Counted from the stretch's first letter, positions 38,782-48,948 are shown. The stretch: 64,000 bases of DNA from [Leptolyngbya] sp. PCC 7376 (GCF_000316605.1 NC_019683.1:2526036-2590035), one strand, 5' to 3'. Notes: generated by a model from the sequence alone, not told the origin. Numbers and translations are program-made.

Positions 38782-40944
38782 ATGAAACGGGTTTCTGTCA
38801 ACTACAGTTCACCAACCTTTATTATTGGCTTGTGTTTGACGGGGTTATTGGGCATCAGCGTCCTCGCTACAAAAGGGCGTAACTGGCAACCCAACGCATC
38901 AGATAATCAGACTCAGGTTGACCCAAATTCGCCATCCGCCGTCCTCGAACTGGTTGATGCCGAACCCGATTCGCGTAACCCTCAGTTACAGGCGATCGCC
39001 ACAGAAAATTCCAATCGCCTCGACCAGAGCCGTGCCCGCTACCTATTGGCGATGTCTCACCTCGAAGCCTATGAAGGGGGAGCCGCTTTAGAGCAGCTCG
39101 ACAACTTAGAGAAAGATTATCCAGTTCTTGCACCGCATATTTTGATCAAACGTGGTCGCGCCCATGAACTTAGCAATAACGAGTTGCTAGCGAAAACAAC
39201 ATGGCAGCAAGTGGTCAAGCAATACCCAGAAAGTCCCGCCTCTGCAGAAGCCCTGTACCGCCTCGGTCAATATGATGATCAATACATCGAACAGGCGATC
39301 GCCCAATATCCCGCCCATCCCCGCACCCAAACTTCAATCAGAGCCGCACTAGAAGCGAACCCAAATCAACTCAAACTTTTAGTTTTGCGGTTACTGTACG
39401 ATGCCGATGCTCCAGATATTGGCACAGTGCGCGAACAACTCGTAGACAACTACAGTGACCAACTCACTCCCGAGGTATGGGAAGCGCTCGGCGATAGCTT
39501 CTGGGATGGCTGGCAATATGGCAAAGCCGCCAAAGCCTACGAAAAAGCCCCCTCCACCTCCCGTAATCTGTACCGTGTTGCGAGAGGTTTTCACATTAGC
39601 GACGAAAACCGCAATGCCCGTCGCGCCTACCGTACTCTGATCGAAACCTTCCCCGATGCCGAAGAAACAGGCTTAGGGATGCGCCGCCTTGCCAGTCTCG
39701 TTAAAGATACAGAGGCGATCGCCTATCTCGATCAGGTTTATCAGAAATTTCCAGAAGAAGCCCCCGATGCCCTATTTAGTAAAGCTAAAATTCTCGATAG
39801 ATTAGGCAGTGGCCAATCCGCAGAACAAGCCCGCCAAATGGCTCTCAACGGCTTTAAAAATCACGAAGCCACCAGCGAATTCCGTTGGAAGCGCGCAGAA
39901 CAGTACGCCAAAGAAGGACGCTTCGATAAAGCATGGGAATGGGCACAACCGATCGCCGTCAATACGCCCAGCCACTCTCTCGCCGCCGAATCCGTATTCT
40001 GGATCGGAAAATGGGCAGCCCGTCTCAATCGACCGGAGGATGCCAAACAAGCATTTACCACAGTAATCGCCGACTATCCCGAGTCCTACTATGCTTGGCG
40101 TGCGGCTGTGCAACTCGGTTGGGGCGTGGGTAGTTTCACCTCTGTGCGTGATTTACAGCCCACCATCAATATCCCAAAAGTCCGCCCTTTACCGCCCGCT
40201 GGCTCTGAAACATTTCAAGAGCTTTATCGCCTTGGGCAAGATTTTGATGCTTGGAATGAGATCAACACAGAGCTTGCAGATCGACAAGAGCTAACAGTTG
40301 AAGAGGAATTCACCTCTGCGCTATTGAAACTTTCTCAGGGTCGCTATCTCAAAGGCATTAATACAATTTGGGGTCTAAGCCAACGGGAATCTCAGGGCGA
40401 TCGCCAAGCATGGTTAGAACTGCGGCAACGTCCCGATTATTGGTATGCGTTATTCCCATTCCCCTACTCTGAAGAAATTCTGAGGCATTCCGCTGACAAC
40501 GAATTAAATCCACTATTGGTAGTGTCTTTGATGCGCCAAGAGTCCCGTTTTGAGAAGGAGATTCAGTCTCCGGTGGGAGCGACAGGCTTAATGCAGGTGA
40601 TGCCAGCGACGGGTGAATGGATTTCTGATCAGATTGATGACACTGAATATTCCCTCAATAACCCCGAGGATAATATTCAATTTGGCACCTGGTATCTCCG
40701 CTACACTCACCGCGAATATGACGATAACTCCATGTTGGCGATCGCCAGCTACAACGCAGGCCCCGGCAACGTTGCGAAATGGGTACGGAAATATGACCTA
40801 AGCGACCCTGACTTTTTCGTTGAACAGATTCCGTTTAAAGAAACCAAAGGCTATGTCGAATCCGTCTTTGCAAATTACTGGAATTACCAACGCCTCTACA
40901 ATCCAGACCTTCAAGCCAAGCTCCAAGAACTGGATGCATTCTAG
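38782..40944 (+). CDS. Soluble lytic murein transglycosylase (Slt70-like) with TPR repeats
   Basis: 720 aa from ATG 38782 (ATG 38749 would add 11 residues). A single N-terminal hydrophobic helix (FIIGLCLTGLLGISVLA) anchors or exports it. Then comes a long superhelical TPR-like region (YLLAMSHLEAYEGGAALEQL, SPASAEALYRLGQYD) and a C-terminal SLT domain with catalytic Glu in MRQESRFEKEIQSPVGATGL, then MQVMPATG and IASYNAGPGNVAKWV. It cleaves peptidoglycan glycan strands, forming 1,6-anhydroMurNAc, during wall turnover. Confidence 0.92.
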   Translation: MKRVSVNYSSPTFIIGLCLTGLLGISVLATKGRNWQPNASDNQTQVDPNSPSAVLELVDAEPDSRNPQLQAIATENSNRLDQSRARYLLAMSHLEAYEGGAALEQLDNLEKDYPVLAPHILIKRGRAHELSNNELLAKTTWQQVVKQYPESPASAEALYRLGQYDDQYIEQAIAQYPAHPRTQTSIRAALEANPNQLKLLVLRLLYDADAPDIGTVREQLVDNYSDQLTPEVWEALGDSFWDGWQYGKAAKAYEKAPSTSRNLYRVARGFHISDENRNARRAYRTLIETFPDAEETGLGMRRLASLVKDTEAIAYLDQVYQKFPEEAPDALFSKAKILDRLGSGQSAEQARQMALNGFKNHEATSEFRWKRAEQYAKEGRFDKAWEWAQPIAVNTPSHSLAAESVFWIGKWAARLNRPEDAKQAFTTVIADYPESYYAWRAAVQLGWGVGSFTSVRDLQPTINIPKVRPLPPAGSETFQELYRLGQDFDAWNEINTELADRQELTVEEEFTSALLKLSQGRYLKGINTIWGLSQRESQGDRQAWLELRQRPDYWYALFPFPYSEEILRHSADNELNPLLVVSLMRQESRFEKEIQSPVGATGLMQVMPATGEWISDQIDDTEYSLNNPEDNIQFGTWYLRYTHREYDDNSMLAIASYNAGPGNVAKWVRKYDLSDPDFFVEQIPFKETKGYVESVFANYWNYQRLYNPDLQAKLQELDAF

Positions 40945-40950
40945 AACCTC

Positions 40951-40990
40951 AAGTCCCTCTTTTCTAAGGAAGATTTAGGGGGATTCTTTT
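40951..40990 (+). terminator. Probable terminator after the transglycosylase gene
   Basis: AAGTCCCTC and GGGGGATT pair (with G-U pairs) around a loop of about 18 bp and are followed by CTTTT. It sits in the 50-bp gap between convergent genes and could serve the plus strand. Confidence 0.5.
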
Positions 40991-40994
40991 AAAC

Positions 40995-42494
40995 TTAAGG
41001 CAACCAGCGCGGATAAACCCCAGCAAAAGGCAAAGCTTCTAATTGCGTTTGATCAGGCGTCACACCGGGCACCATTAGCCATAATTGCCCACCAGTGATC
41101 GCCGCGCCAGAGCTTGTGCGGAAATAAGGCTCTTCAGTGTCAGTTAAATCAGTCACAACCTGACTAAATAACAACCCTAAGCCATCGGGGGCCATACTGA
41201 GATTGATGTCTTGGAACTCATTCAGTTGCGCCAGACGATTCGCTTCCCCAGTCTCAAGATTAATCTCTACAAAATAAGGCTGCTCTTGATATTCCACCCC
41301 TTCGATAAGCTCTGTGACGAGACAGTACAAATTGTTCTGAGCTGGGTCAAAATCACAATCTAAAACCGAGCCATCTGTATCTAATAATTTCTGTTCACGG
41401 TTGCGATTATCGACTAAATATAGCGATCGCACATAACGAAATTCGGGATTATCACTATTAAAATCAACCAATACTGCCGCCGTTCCATCTGGCGAAAATG
41501 TCACAATCTGCCCGAAACGCGGCAAGAAATCGAGCGGTTCTTTTTGAATATTTTCGAGGGAAAAAATCCCAATCCCTTCCCCTTGCGGCACTGCTAACGT
41601 TTTGCCATCGGGGGCGATCGCAAAATCCCCTCCCACCAAATCCAACGGCTGTGGTTCTTGCTCTGGTTGGATCAGCCATAACCCAAAATCAGCCGGGTCA
41701 TCACGGTTTACTCGCTGTACGGCGATCGCCTCACCATCTGCTGCCAACTGAAACTGCAAATTTTGGTAATCCGCATTATCGAGTACAAGCTCTAAGGTCG
41801 GCGTAAACTCAGCCGCCGCCTCCTCATCCAGATTTAAACCCGTCTCTACTCGATAGAGCTGACTATCTTGAATACCTTCATTTGGTCTAGTGCGGTCAAC
41901 AGCACTAAACAAAATCGCTTTCGCTTCTGGGTACACCTGAAAATCCAGCACTACTAAATTCGGTGGCGTTAAAACTCTTTTCTCGTCCTGCGTCCAGTTA
42001 TAAACAACTAATCGTCCTTTTTCGTCCTGCTCCTCATCCGTACCAACATAGGCTAATGCACGATCACGGGTGCTAAAACTACTTGCAAACGGTTGCATTG
42101 TCCGTCCTAGATTATCCGAAGCCGCAAACTTTTCCTGTGCGCCCCGTAGATTGAGCTGATAACTTTCGCCATAGGGTGCAGGCTGTAACAACGTATAGGC
42201 AAGGCGTTTACCAGCCCAACTCACTTTGCCTGGGAGCGGCGGATCGATTACCAAATTGTCAACGACCCCTTGATTATCCATCGGTCGGTCGAAAGTCATG
42301 ATGAAGGCTGTATCTTCCGCGCCAAGCTCCTTATTTTGCCAAGAGAATTCCCGTACCTTGGGGCCTGTATTAAAGGGACAGTCCGTGCCGCAAAGCTGTT
42401 CGCCTCCAACGCCAATCGTAATGATGACGCTAAAAATAACGATGAGCGTGATGGCAAGACGGTCAATATTGGTCATGGGGTTAGGCTGAGCCAT
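40995..42494 (-). CDS. Membrane-anchored Ig-like plus beta-propeller protein (paralogue A)
   Basis: 499 aa, ATG 42494. One N-terminal TM helix (LAITLIVIFSVIITIGVG), then an SbsA/Big_5-like Ig fold (about 45-140; FIMTFDRPMDNQGV, PLPGKVSWAGKRLAYTL). After it come PD40/WD40-like blades to the end (RALAYVGTDEEQDEKGRLVV, PDGTAAVLVDFNSD, LYCLVTELIEGVEYQE). Probably a periplasmic protein-binding scaffold. A paralogue lies 113 bp upstream on the same strand. Confidence 0.7.
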   Translation of the reverse strand: MAQPNPMTNIDRLAITLIVIFSVIITIGVGGEQLCGTDCPFNTGPKVREFSWQNKELGAEDTAFIMTFDRPMDNQGVVDNLVIDPPLPGKVSWAGKRLAYTLLQPAPYGESYQLNLRGAQEKFAASDNLGRTMQPFASSFSTRDRALAYVGTDEEQDEKGRLVVYNWTQDEKRVLTPPNLVVLDFQVYPEAKAILFSAVDRTRPNEGIQDSQLYRVETGLNLDEEAAAEFTPTLELVLDNADYQNLQFQLAADGEAIAVQRVNRDDPADFGLWLIQPEQEPQPLDLVGGDFAIAPDGKTLAVPQGEGIGIFSLENIQKEPLDFLPRFGQIVTFSPDGTAAVLVDFNSDNPEFRYVRSLYLVDNRNREQKLLDTDGSVLDCDFDPAQNNLYCLVTELIEGVEYQEQPYFVEINLETGEANRLAQLNEFQDINLSMAPDGLGLLFSQVVTDLTDTEEPYFRTSSGAAITGGQLWLMVPGVTPDQTQLEALPFAGVYPRWLP

Positions 42495-42607
42495 GGAATA
42501 GGAAAGTCAGACAAACAGAAAAATCGCAGCTAGGGGCGATCGCCCGAAAAAGCCACGTCGCTATTATGGCGTATTATCCACTCAACTTTGGTGGAGAGGT
42601 ACGTACA

Positions 42608-44086
42608 TCAAGGCATCCATTGGGGTCGGAAACCAGGCAACAGCGATTCGGGTGGTACTGGTTGGATCTCGGCATCTTGCTCCAGCTCTGGCAACGCCAG
42701 CAGCCAAACCCGTCCCCCTTCCACAGCCAGACCACTATCCGTAAATAGATTTGAGTTTTGGGTAGGGTTTGCAGTCACCACTTGGTCAAAAAGCAATGCC
42801 AGACCATCTGCGGCCACACTGAGGCGTACATCTCGATAATTTGGCAGCGCTAATAAAGGCGTTTCATTACCCGTCGCAATATCAAGGGCACTGAGAAAAG
42901 GTTCTTCGACAATCTGACCTAAACTTTCAGCTTGGTCAATTTTGAGGCAATAGATAGTTTCGCCATAGCGCGGTTCATACAAGCAATCGACAATTGGTGT
43001 TAAGGTACGTAGCAGTAATTGATCATCCTGATCTTCGTCGCCATTAGTTAGATACAAAGATGTAATGCCATCATTTTCTTGGAGGGCAATCTGCTCATTA
43101 TGGTTAGGGGAAAAAGCCAGTAATCTCGTAAACTGCTCCTTTGCTTGGATCGCACCACTATTACGTCCGAGGGGCACAATCGACAAGCGGCCTTCTTGAG
43201 ATACAGCCACTACATCTGCATCGGGAGCCAACAAAAATTCTTCCGCAGGAATCCCTAAACCTCGCGGTTCTGCTTTTCCTTCAATCACCCAAAGACTACG
43301 ATCACGGGAATCTTCTTTATTAACGCGCTGAACGATAATCCGTTGACCATTATCGGCGAGCTGAAATTTACCATTGACATATTCTTCCGAATCTAAAACC
43401 AAATCGATTTTGCCGATAACCGTTTCGTCTGTAGTCGTGACAGTATCATCTTCTAAGCCTGTTGTGACTGTATAGAGTTGTAGGTCTTCGAGGTTGGCAT
43501 CAAAAGTGGCATTGGGGATTGCTGCAAATAACAGGCGATCGCCGTCAGGATAGGCTTCAAAATCTAAAACTGTCAAATCCGCTGGCGTTAAAATGCTTTT
43601 TTCCTGTTTCGTCAGATTAAACAGAATTAAACGGCCACGGTCATCACCCTCTGTCCCGATGTAGGCAAAGGCTCGATCCCGGCTCTGAAAGCGCGTTAAA
43701 AAAGGCTCAAAGGTAAAAGGCAAAATTTCTTCTGTTTTTTCTTCTTCTTCCTGTTCAGAATCAGAGTCTTCTGGTGCGGCCAATTTGAGCTGATATTCCT
43801 GTCCATAGATCGGCAGATCAGTGAGCGTATAAAAAAACTTTTTGCCCGTCCAACTTAAACGACCCGGCAATAGCGGATCGATACTGAGGTTCGCCTCGAC
43901 AAAATCAGGGTCAATCGCTTGATTTAGGGAGAAGGAAAAAAACTTATCCGCAACGCTAACTTGCTTACCTTCCCAGCTAAACTGCTGCACCGAAATCGGT
44001 TGGCGATCGCCAAATCCCCAGAGCAAAGCAACCAGCAACGACAATACAAAAATACTGCCGAGTACTATTTTGTCAAACCGCTTCAA
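42608..44086 (-). CDS. Membrane-anchored Ig-like plus beta-propeller protein (paralogue B)
   Basis: 492 aa, TTG start at 44086 with GGGG about 8 bp upstream. Same plan as paralogue A: TM helix (IVLGSIFVLSLLVALLWGFG), Ig-like fold (FSLNQAIDPDFVEANL, PLLPGRLSWTGKKFFYTL) and propeller (RAFAYIGTEGDDRGRLILF, DGLALLFDQVVT). Both end in a PRW(L/M)P motif. An acidic insertion (DSEQEEEEKTEE) is unique to this copy. Identity between copies is modest, so the duplication is old. Function unknown. Confidence 0.7.
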   Translation of the reverse strand: MKRFDKIVLGSIFVLSLLVALLWGFGDRQPISVQQFSWEGKQVSVADKFFSFSLNQAIDPDFVEANLSIDPLLPGRLSWTGKKFFYTLTDLPIYGQEYQLKLAAPEDSDSEQEEEEKTEEILPFTFEPFLTRFQSRDRAFAYIGTEGDDRGRLILFNLTKQEKSILTPADLTVLDFEAYPDGDRLLFAAIPNATFDANLEDLQLYTVTTGLEDDTVTTTDETVIGKIDLVLDSEEYVNGKFQLADNGQRIIVQRVNKEDSRDRSLWVIEGKAEPRGLGIPAEEFLLAPDADVVAVSQEGRLSIVPLGRNSGAIQAKEQFTRLLAFSPNHNEQIALQENDGITSLYLTNGDEDQDDQLLLRTLTPIVDCLYEPRYGETIYCLKIDQAESLGQIVEEPFLSALDIATGNETPLLALPNYRDVRLSVAADGLALLFDQVVTANPTQNSNLFTDSGLAVEGGRVWLLALPELEQDAEIQPVPPESLLPGFRPQWMP

Positions 44087-44194
44087 GACAATACCCCATG
44101 CACTCCAGCGAACCGTAAACTTCAGAACTCCAGCATTTTAGCTTACTCTTCAATTTCTTCCTTAGAGGGTTATGCCCCAAAAGAGCCTAGACAC

Positions 44195-44223
44195 AAAAAA
44201 AGAGGCTCAAATCTCTTGGCCTC
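44195..44223 (-). terminator. Rho-independent terminator after the holin-like gene
   Basis: On the minus strand GAGGC and GCCTC form a stem around about 12 bp and are followed by seven T. Confidence 0.75.
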
Positions 44224-44275
44224 CTATATGAATTATTCAGTTTTTTTGCCCAAACTCTACAAAGTTTAGACAATG

Positions 44276-44641
44276 TTATTGAAGTTGCTGCTCTTCTGAA
44301 TCTTGTCCTAAAAGCTGGTTGATTAGACTAGATACAGCGGTTAAAACAATTGAACCGATAATCGCAGGGAAAAATCCCCCCACTGTTAAACCAGGCGTTA
44401 AGTAACCGACCAATCCAAGGGCGATCGCATTAATAACTAATAGAAATAAACCTAACGTCAAAATCGTGAGAGGTAGCGTCAAAACAATCAGAAGTGGCTT
44501 CACGATGGCATTTACAAATCCCAGCACTGCCGCCCCCAATAATGCTGTCGGAGCCCCGGCGATCGCCAAACCTGGTACAACAATAGCGGTGATAAATAAA
44601 GATGCAGCTGTGGCCAGCCAAGTAATAAAAAATTGTGGCAT
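44276..44641 (-). CDS. Phage holin family 4-type (DUF360-like) membrane protein
   Basis: 121 aa, ATG 44641. Four TM helices; the family pattern LLGAAVLGFVNAIVKPLLIV, LTLPLTILTLGLFLLVINA and LVGYLTPGLTVGGF is complete. Despite the name, these are widespread chromosomal membrane proteins and no phage genes are nearby. Role unknown. Confidence 0.87.
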   Translation of the reverse strand: MPQFFITWLATAASLFITAIVVPGLAIAGAPTALLGAAVLGFVNAIVKPLLIVLTLPLTILTLGLFLLVINAIALGLVGYLTPGLTVGGFFPAIIGSIVLTAVSSLINQLLGQDSEEQQLQ

Positions 44642-44732
44642 TAGTGAGGCTCCATAAATCTCTTAACTTCATTGTATGAAGGAGTTTAGAAGCCTTAAAG
44701 TACGGTTTTCCGAGACGGTTTACAAATTCGAT

Positions 44733-45515
44733 TTATGCGTCTTTCCAAAACCGAATAATTTCCCGCACATGGTTTAAAACTTGACTATCTTCAGAAAGTT
44801 GGGCGATCGCTCCCGTTGCCTCTCGCGCCAGACGTTGGTGTTCTGTCTGATTAACTGCAGCTAACTCCTCTAGTTTTGACCGTAACTTTGCCATACTTTG
44901 TCGAATTTCCGAATATTCTTCAGTCTGCTCTTCTGACGTTTTGTCTAATGTTTTTTGCAAGGATTCCGAGATAGATTCCAATGTCTGCACTCTGGCACGT
45001 AGCTCGACAATATCTTCACGAGGATACTGAATTTGTTGTCGAATGTTGCTCAGCTTAAATGCAAGAAACTGATAGCCACGAACAGCTGGACGCAAAATCG
45101 TCAGCAGCAAAACAGCAAAGGCACTGACATAGCCCACAGCACTAATCCCCCAAGCAGCCAAAGCATACAAAGCAATTGCCGAGAGAATATGTAAGGTGAT
45201 CGCCCCAATAAGAGCCCACCGTGCCACCTTCGCCACATACATTAGCTGCTGCTTATCGACAGGAATCTCTTTTTTCTCAGAAATCTTTGCCTCATCGAGA
45301 GTCGCCATTGCCTCAAAATAAATATTCCAAGGAATTGTCACCACCGCCAATAGCCACCAAAAACTAGCAATCCCAATCAACCAATCCACAAGATTGCCGA
45401 CTGGAATATGTAGCCATTGCAGAATAAAAAAGGTGAACAGCGCTACAAAACCCGATCCAAATCCAAATCCCACAACACCGGCATATTGATAACTATAGGT
45501 GCGACTCATGGCCAC
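44733..45515 (-). CDS. Membrane protein with C-terminal coiled coil, unknown
   Basis: 260 aa from GTG 45515; GGAGG lies 6 bp before the GTG but 12 bp before the alternative ATG (45509), so GTG is preferred. Four TM helices (VVGFGFGSGFVALFTFFILQ, LLAVVTIPWNIYF, WALIGAITLHILSAIAL, VGYVSAFAVLLLTIL) precede a long charged coiled coil (about 170-245; LRARVQTLESISESLQKTL). Family not recognised. The form suggests a membrane-tethered scaffold. Confidence 0.65.
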   Translation of the reverse strand: MAMSRTYSYQYAGVVGFGFGSGFVALFTFFILQWLHIPVGNLVDWLIGIASFWWLLAVVTIPWNIYFEAMATLDEAKISEKKEIPVDKQQLMYVAKVARWALIGAITLHILSAIALYALAAWGISAVGYVSAFAVLLLTILRPAVRGYQFLAFKLSNIRQQIQYPREDIVELRARVQTLESISESLQKTLDKTSEEQTEEYSEIRQSMAKLRSKLEELAAVNQTEHQRLAREATGAIAQLSEDSQVLNHVREIIRFWKDA

Positions 45516-45666
45516 TGCTTTCCTCCGTCGAGATCGTCACAACATAAGACCATCAGTCCTCCGAAAACTCCGGTGGGCGATCGCCTCATTCATCTCGATT
45601 CTGCAAGAAACCTGTCAAAATCAACCAAGCACTGTGCCAGTTTCTAAACCGTATTTCACAATTTGA

Positions 45667-47484
45667 TTATCCAGGGACAGTCGTTGTTTGAATATTCCAG
45701 GCTTTCGCATAATGACCGCCTTTCTCTAATAGCTCCTCATGATTACCTAGCTCAATCACTTTGCCGCGCTCTAAAACAACAATCTGATCCGCATTAACAA
45801 TCGTCGATAATCTGTGGGCGATCACAATAACCATTCGATTCTCTTGGAATTTATCTAAAGCCTCTTGAATCAATCTTTCAGATTGACTATCTAGAGCACT
45901 CGTTGCCTCATCTAAAATCAAAATCTCAGGATCTTTAATTAATGCCCTTGCTAAGGCTAAACGTTGTCTTTGACCACCCGACAATCTGTAGCCTCGCTCT
46001 CCAACGATTGTGTCATAACCCATCGGTAAATCGGTAATAAATTTATGAGCTTGGGCTGCTTTTGTTATTTCAATTACTTCTTCTAAAGTTGCATCAGGTG
46101 CACCATATCTGAGGTTATCCAAAATACTCATATTAAATACAACAGTATCTTGGCTCACAACCCCAATTTTGCTGCGCCACTCTGATTGCTTAAACTCATA
46201 AATACTCTGATCATTAACAATCACATCACCAGCTGTGGGCTGATAAAGTCCAATAATCAAATCTACAATCGATGACTTTCCAGCACCTGATTCTCCGACT
46301 AGAGCAGTTACTTTATTTTTGGGAATCGTTAGATGAAGCTTATCAATAACCGGACCATCATTACTGTTATAGGCTAATGAAATATGACGCAATTCGAGAG
46401 CCGTTTCAATATGAGAAAAAGAGTCATGGCCTAGAACGGTAAACTCTTTATCATCACTACTTAAAATCTCATCTAGACGACGCATTGTAGCACTAGCATC
46501 AATCATATCTGTTACTGCACTAGAAACGCCTCTAAAACGCATAGCAAGTCTTTGCAGAGTAACCAAAAAAGTTAGTAGTAAAGGTAAAACTGTTTCACTA
46601 TCTGGATCAACATAATAAGCAATTGCCGCCAAACTTGCGAGGGCAACAATTGGCATCACATCCAAAAAAGGTTCTGACAGGTAAAAGAAAATACCACGTT
46701 TAAATAAAGCATTTCGAGTCTTAATCAGAGCACTATCTGTTTGAGAAATAGCATGTTCCTGAGTGCCAAACGTATGCACAAGTCTTAATGCTTGAATATT
46801 CTCTGTCATTTTTTCCGATAGCTTCACCTGAGAAGCGACAACTTGCCGGGCAATCTTTTTAAGCTGCGGCAGTATATAGCGCTGAATGGCAATAATGCTT
46901 AAAGCGAGAATAATCGCAATAAGAGCGAGTAGTGACGATAATTGAACAAGAATAAAAGTATAGACAATTGCAAAAGAAAAGCTAATAAAAAAATTATTTA
47001 CTATGCGAATTTGGCGATTAACTGTACCACCAGAAGCATTCGCATAGTAAACTAAATCTCCTACTTTATAGCGGCTTGCACAACTAAAACTGAGAGACAT
47101 AATTTGTCGGAAGACACGACCAACAACTTGAGGTTGAACTTCGGCAGATAAGAAGGCTACTGACAAATTATTAAAGTACTTACTTGCTGCTAATAAACAC
47201 TGAAAAATAACAGCAACTACTAGCATACCCAGAAAGAGTAGTTGATTATTTAATCCTATCTCTCTCACAAAATCAGCAACAAAAGGTATCTTTTCTAGTA
47301 CTTCACTACCTTCTGAAAGCAAAGAGATAGCCACATAAATTATTCCTAGAGTAGTCCCTTCAAAAAAAACACCTAAGAGATTAGTGATTATATTTAATGA
47401 AATCAATATCCAGTTTTTTAATGCCGTCTGAATAATAAGTTGATAAGACGGTGTGGACAAGGTAGAACGAAAATTTTTAAGCAC
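45667..47484 (-). CDS. ABC exporter, fused permease and ATPase (MsbA/HepA type)
   Basis: 605 aa, GTG start at 47484. Six-TM exporter domain (1-330), then an ATPase domain with Walker A GESGAGKSSI, Q-loop GVVSQDTVVF, signature LSGGQRQRLALARAL, Walker B ILILDEATSALD and H-loop IAHRLST. It works as a homodimer moving lipids, polysaccharide precursors or peptides out of the cytoplasm; substrate unknown. The gene and the 230 bp before it are AT-rich and have no HIP1 octamer, unlike both sides. Confidence 0.93.
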   Translation of the reverse strand: MLKNFRSTLSTPSYQLIIQTALKNWILISLNIITNLLGVFFEGTTLGIIYVAISLLSEGSEVLEKIPFVADFVREIGLNNQLLFLGMLVVAVIFQCLLAASKYFNNLSVAFLSAEVQPQVVGRVFRQIMSLSFSCASRYKVGDLVYYANASGGTVNRQIRIVNNFFISFSFAIVYTFILVQLSSLLALIAIILALSIIAIQRYILPQLKKIARQVVASQVKLSEKMTENIQALRLVHTFGTQEHAISQTDSALIKTRNALFKRGIFFYLSEPFLDVMPIVALASLAAIAYYVDPDSETVLPLLLTFLVTLQRLAMRFRGVSSAVTDMIDASATMRRLDEILSSDDKEFTVLGHDSFSHIETALELRHISLAYNSNDGPVIDKLHLTIPKNKVTALVGESGAGKSSIVDLIIGLYQPTAGDVIVNDQSIYEFKQSEWRSKIGVVSQDTVVFNMSILDNLRYGAPDATLEEVIEITKAAQAHKFITDLPMGYDTIVGERGYRLSGGQRQRLALARALIKDPEILILDEATSALDSQSERLIQEALDKFQENRMVIVIAHRLSTIVNADQIVVLERGKVIELGNHEELLEKGGHYAKAWNIQTTTVPG

Positions 47485-47718
47485 TTTTTCAACCTACTAA
47501 ATATAAAAAACTCTCGAATAATAATAGTTTTGATTGCTAGTCTTTTGTTGTGTTTCAAAGTTTATGATTTTAGATTTAGTAAACTAACTAATGCAACATT
47601 TTTTTTGATACGAGTCATGGATATTTTCGGAGATATTACAAAGAGAATAGGGTGTCTAGATTCAGAGATTATCATCATCGGGTCTAGTTTAATATGGTCT
47701 TGGCATTTCGTTTCAGGA
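47485..47718. other. AT-rich gap between tocopherol cyclase and the ABC exporter gene
   Basis: 234 bp of AT-rich sequence upstream of the minus-strand ABC gene. It should hold that gene's promoter. No gene, hairpin or RNA recognised. Confidence 0.35.
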
Positions 47719-48777
47719 TTACGAATTTCGCCAAGGTGTCTGCCAAGGTTTGCCACCAACTTCTAAGCCACATAAAGCACTAGTTGCCTGAATCATCGTT
47801 TTTTGTTGGGGCGATCGCAGTCTAAGAGAAAGTTTTCCTCGTAAAGTATCGTGGCAACAAAATTCTAGACCTGTATGGGTTGGGGCACGTAGAGGCTGAC
47901 CAGGGAACTCGGTTAAACCATCTAATTCGATCGAAAAACCTTGTTGATTAGTCGCCTGCATTCGCCATTCTCCCCAAGGCTTAATTGTCCAGTTAACTTG
48001 GGCATTCCACGGTGCAAACTCATAAAATGTACCCGCATGATGGAGCCCAATCAGGGCAACTTCCTCAGTTTGGGTAAAAATATCACGAATTCCTCCCCCT
48101 GCAGTCAAGGCTAAGTCTGACTCTTGGTCAAAAGCATTACAGTTAAGCCAAAACCACTGCTTGGGAAAAGATTGTCCCCAATTTTTTTCGCTGTAGGCTG
48201 GAGCATTTGTAAATTCGTAGCAATCGCCCTGCCATTCAATCCAGCCGCTACTCAATCCATGGGCTAGCAAAATTTGCCAACCAGGATCATAAATCGGCAA
48301 AAAAGAAAACCAATTAGCAGAAGCAATGGACGGAATGCCCCAACCATAAATGGGTTTTGTTTCATAATTCCAGCGACAAACTTCACCAGTTGCTGGATTT
48401 CTGATGGAGCCTTGATTGAGAGTTGTTGTTGCTTGATAGCCTTCGTCGATGGTTTCAGCAAAAACCTCTGGCGCCAATAGTTTGGGCGTTAGATGGGCTG
48501 GTTTTGTTTTCCAATGCCCCAGTTCAAGGCGATCGCCCGCGGCCCAAAAATTTTTCATATTAGGAAATGTGCGCCAAAAATACTCATCCTGTAATCCCAA
48601 AATCTGCACAGCACCACCACTATAGGGTTGATTGCCAAGGGGATCTTCGATGGAATACATAAACGCAAAATTGTCTTGGATTTCCGGCAGAGTGATGCGA
48701 AAATACCAGCCTTCAAAAAAACGCGCCGTCCGATAATCCCAGTGATAACCACTGTGAGGCGTTTCACAAAAATTCAT
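47719..48777 (-). CDS. Tocopherol cyclase (VTE1 / Slr1737 type)
   Basis: 352 aa from ATG 48777; a TTG at 48789 would add four. Hallmarks are the N-terminal PHSGYHWDYRTARFFEGWYF, then FAFMYSIEDPLG, an internal NWGQSFPKQWFWLNCNAF and the beta-sandwich C-terminus. The enzyme closes the chromanol ring of dimethyl-phytylbenzoquinol to give gamma-tocopherol, near thylakoid or plastoglobule-like lipid. Length fits the cyanobacterial enzyme. Confidence 0.9.
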   Translation of the reverse strand: MNFCETPHSGYHWDYRTARFFEGWYFRITLPEIQDNFAFMYSIEDPLGNQPYSGGAVQILGLQDEYFWRTFPNMKNFWAAGDRLELGHWKTKPAHLTPKLLAPEVFAETIDEGYQATTTLNQGSIRNPATGEVCRWNYETKPIYGWGIPSIASANWFSFLPIYDPGWQILLAHGLSSGWIEWQGDCYEFTNAPAYSEKNWGQSFPKQWFWLNCNAFDQESDLALTAGGGIRDIFTQTEEVALIGLHHAGTFYEFAPWNAQVNWTIKPWGEWRMQATNQQGFSIELDGLTEFPGQPLRAPTHTGLEFCCHDTLRGKLSLRLRSPQQKTMIQATSALCGLEVGGKPWQTPWRNS

Positions 48778-48948
48778 ATCAACTGCCAAAATCTCCCGCT
48801 AAATCTAAACAGCATCTTAAGAAAAATCCGTTTACTAGCGTTAGCAGACTGAGCTGAGTTCGTTTCAAGATGAGCTAGATAGTATAGAGACAGTGAACAT
48901 AAATTAGATAAAGTTTCCGTTAGATGACCGCCGAGATTTTAGGTTTAT

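Noticed and set aside
44276-44641. Holin-family gene as a sign of prophage
   Set aside because: No capsid, terminase, integrase or endolysin lies nearby, and this family is common in chromosomes without phage.
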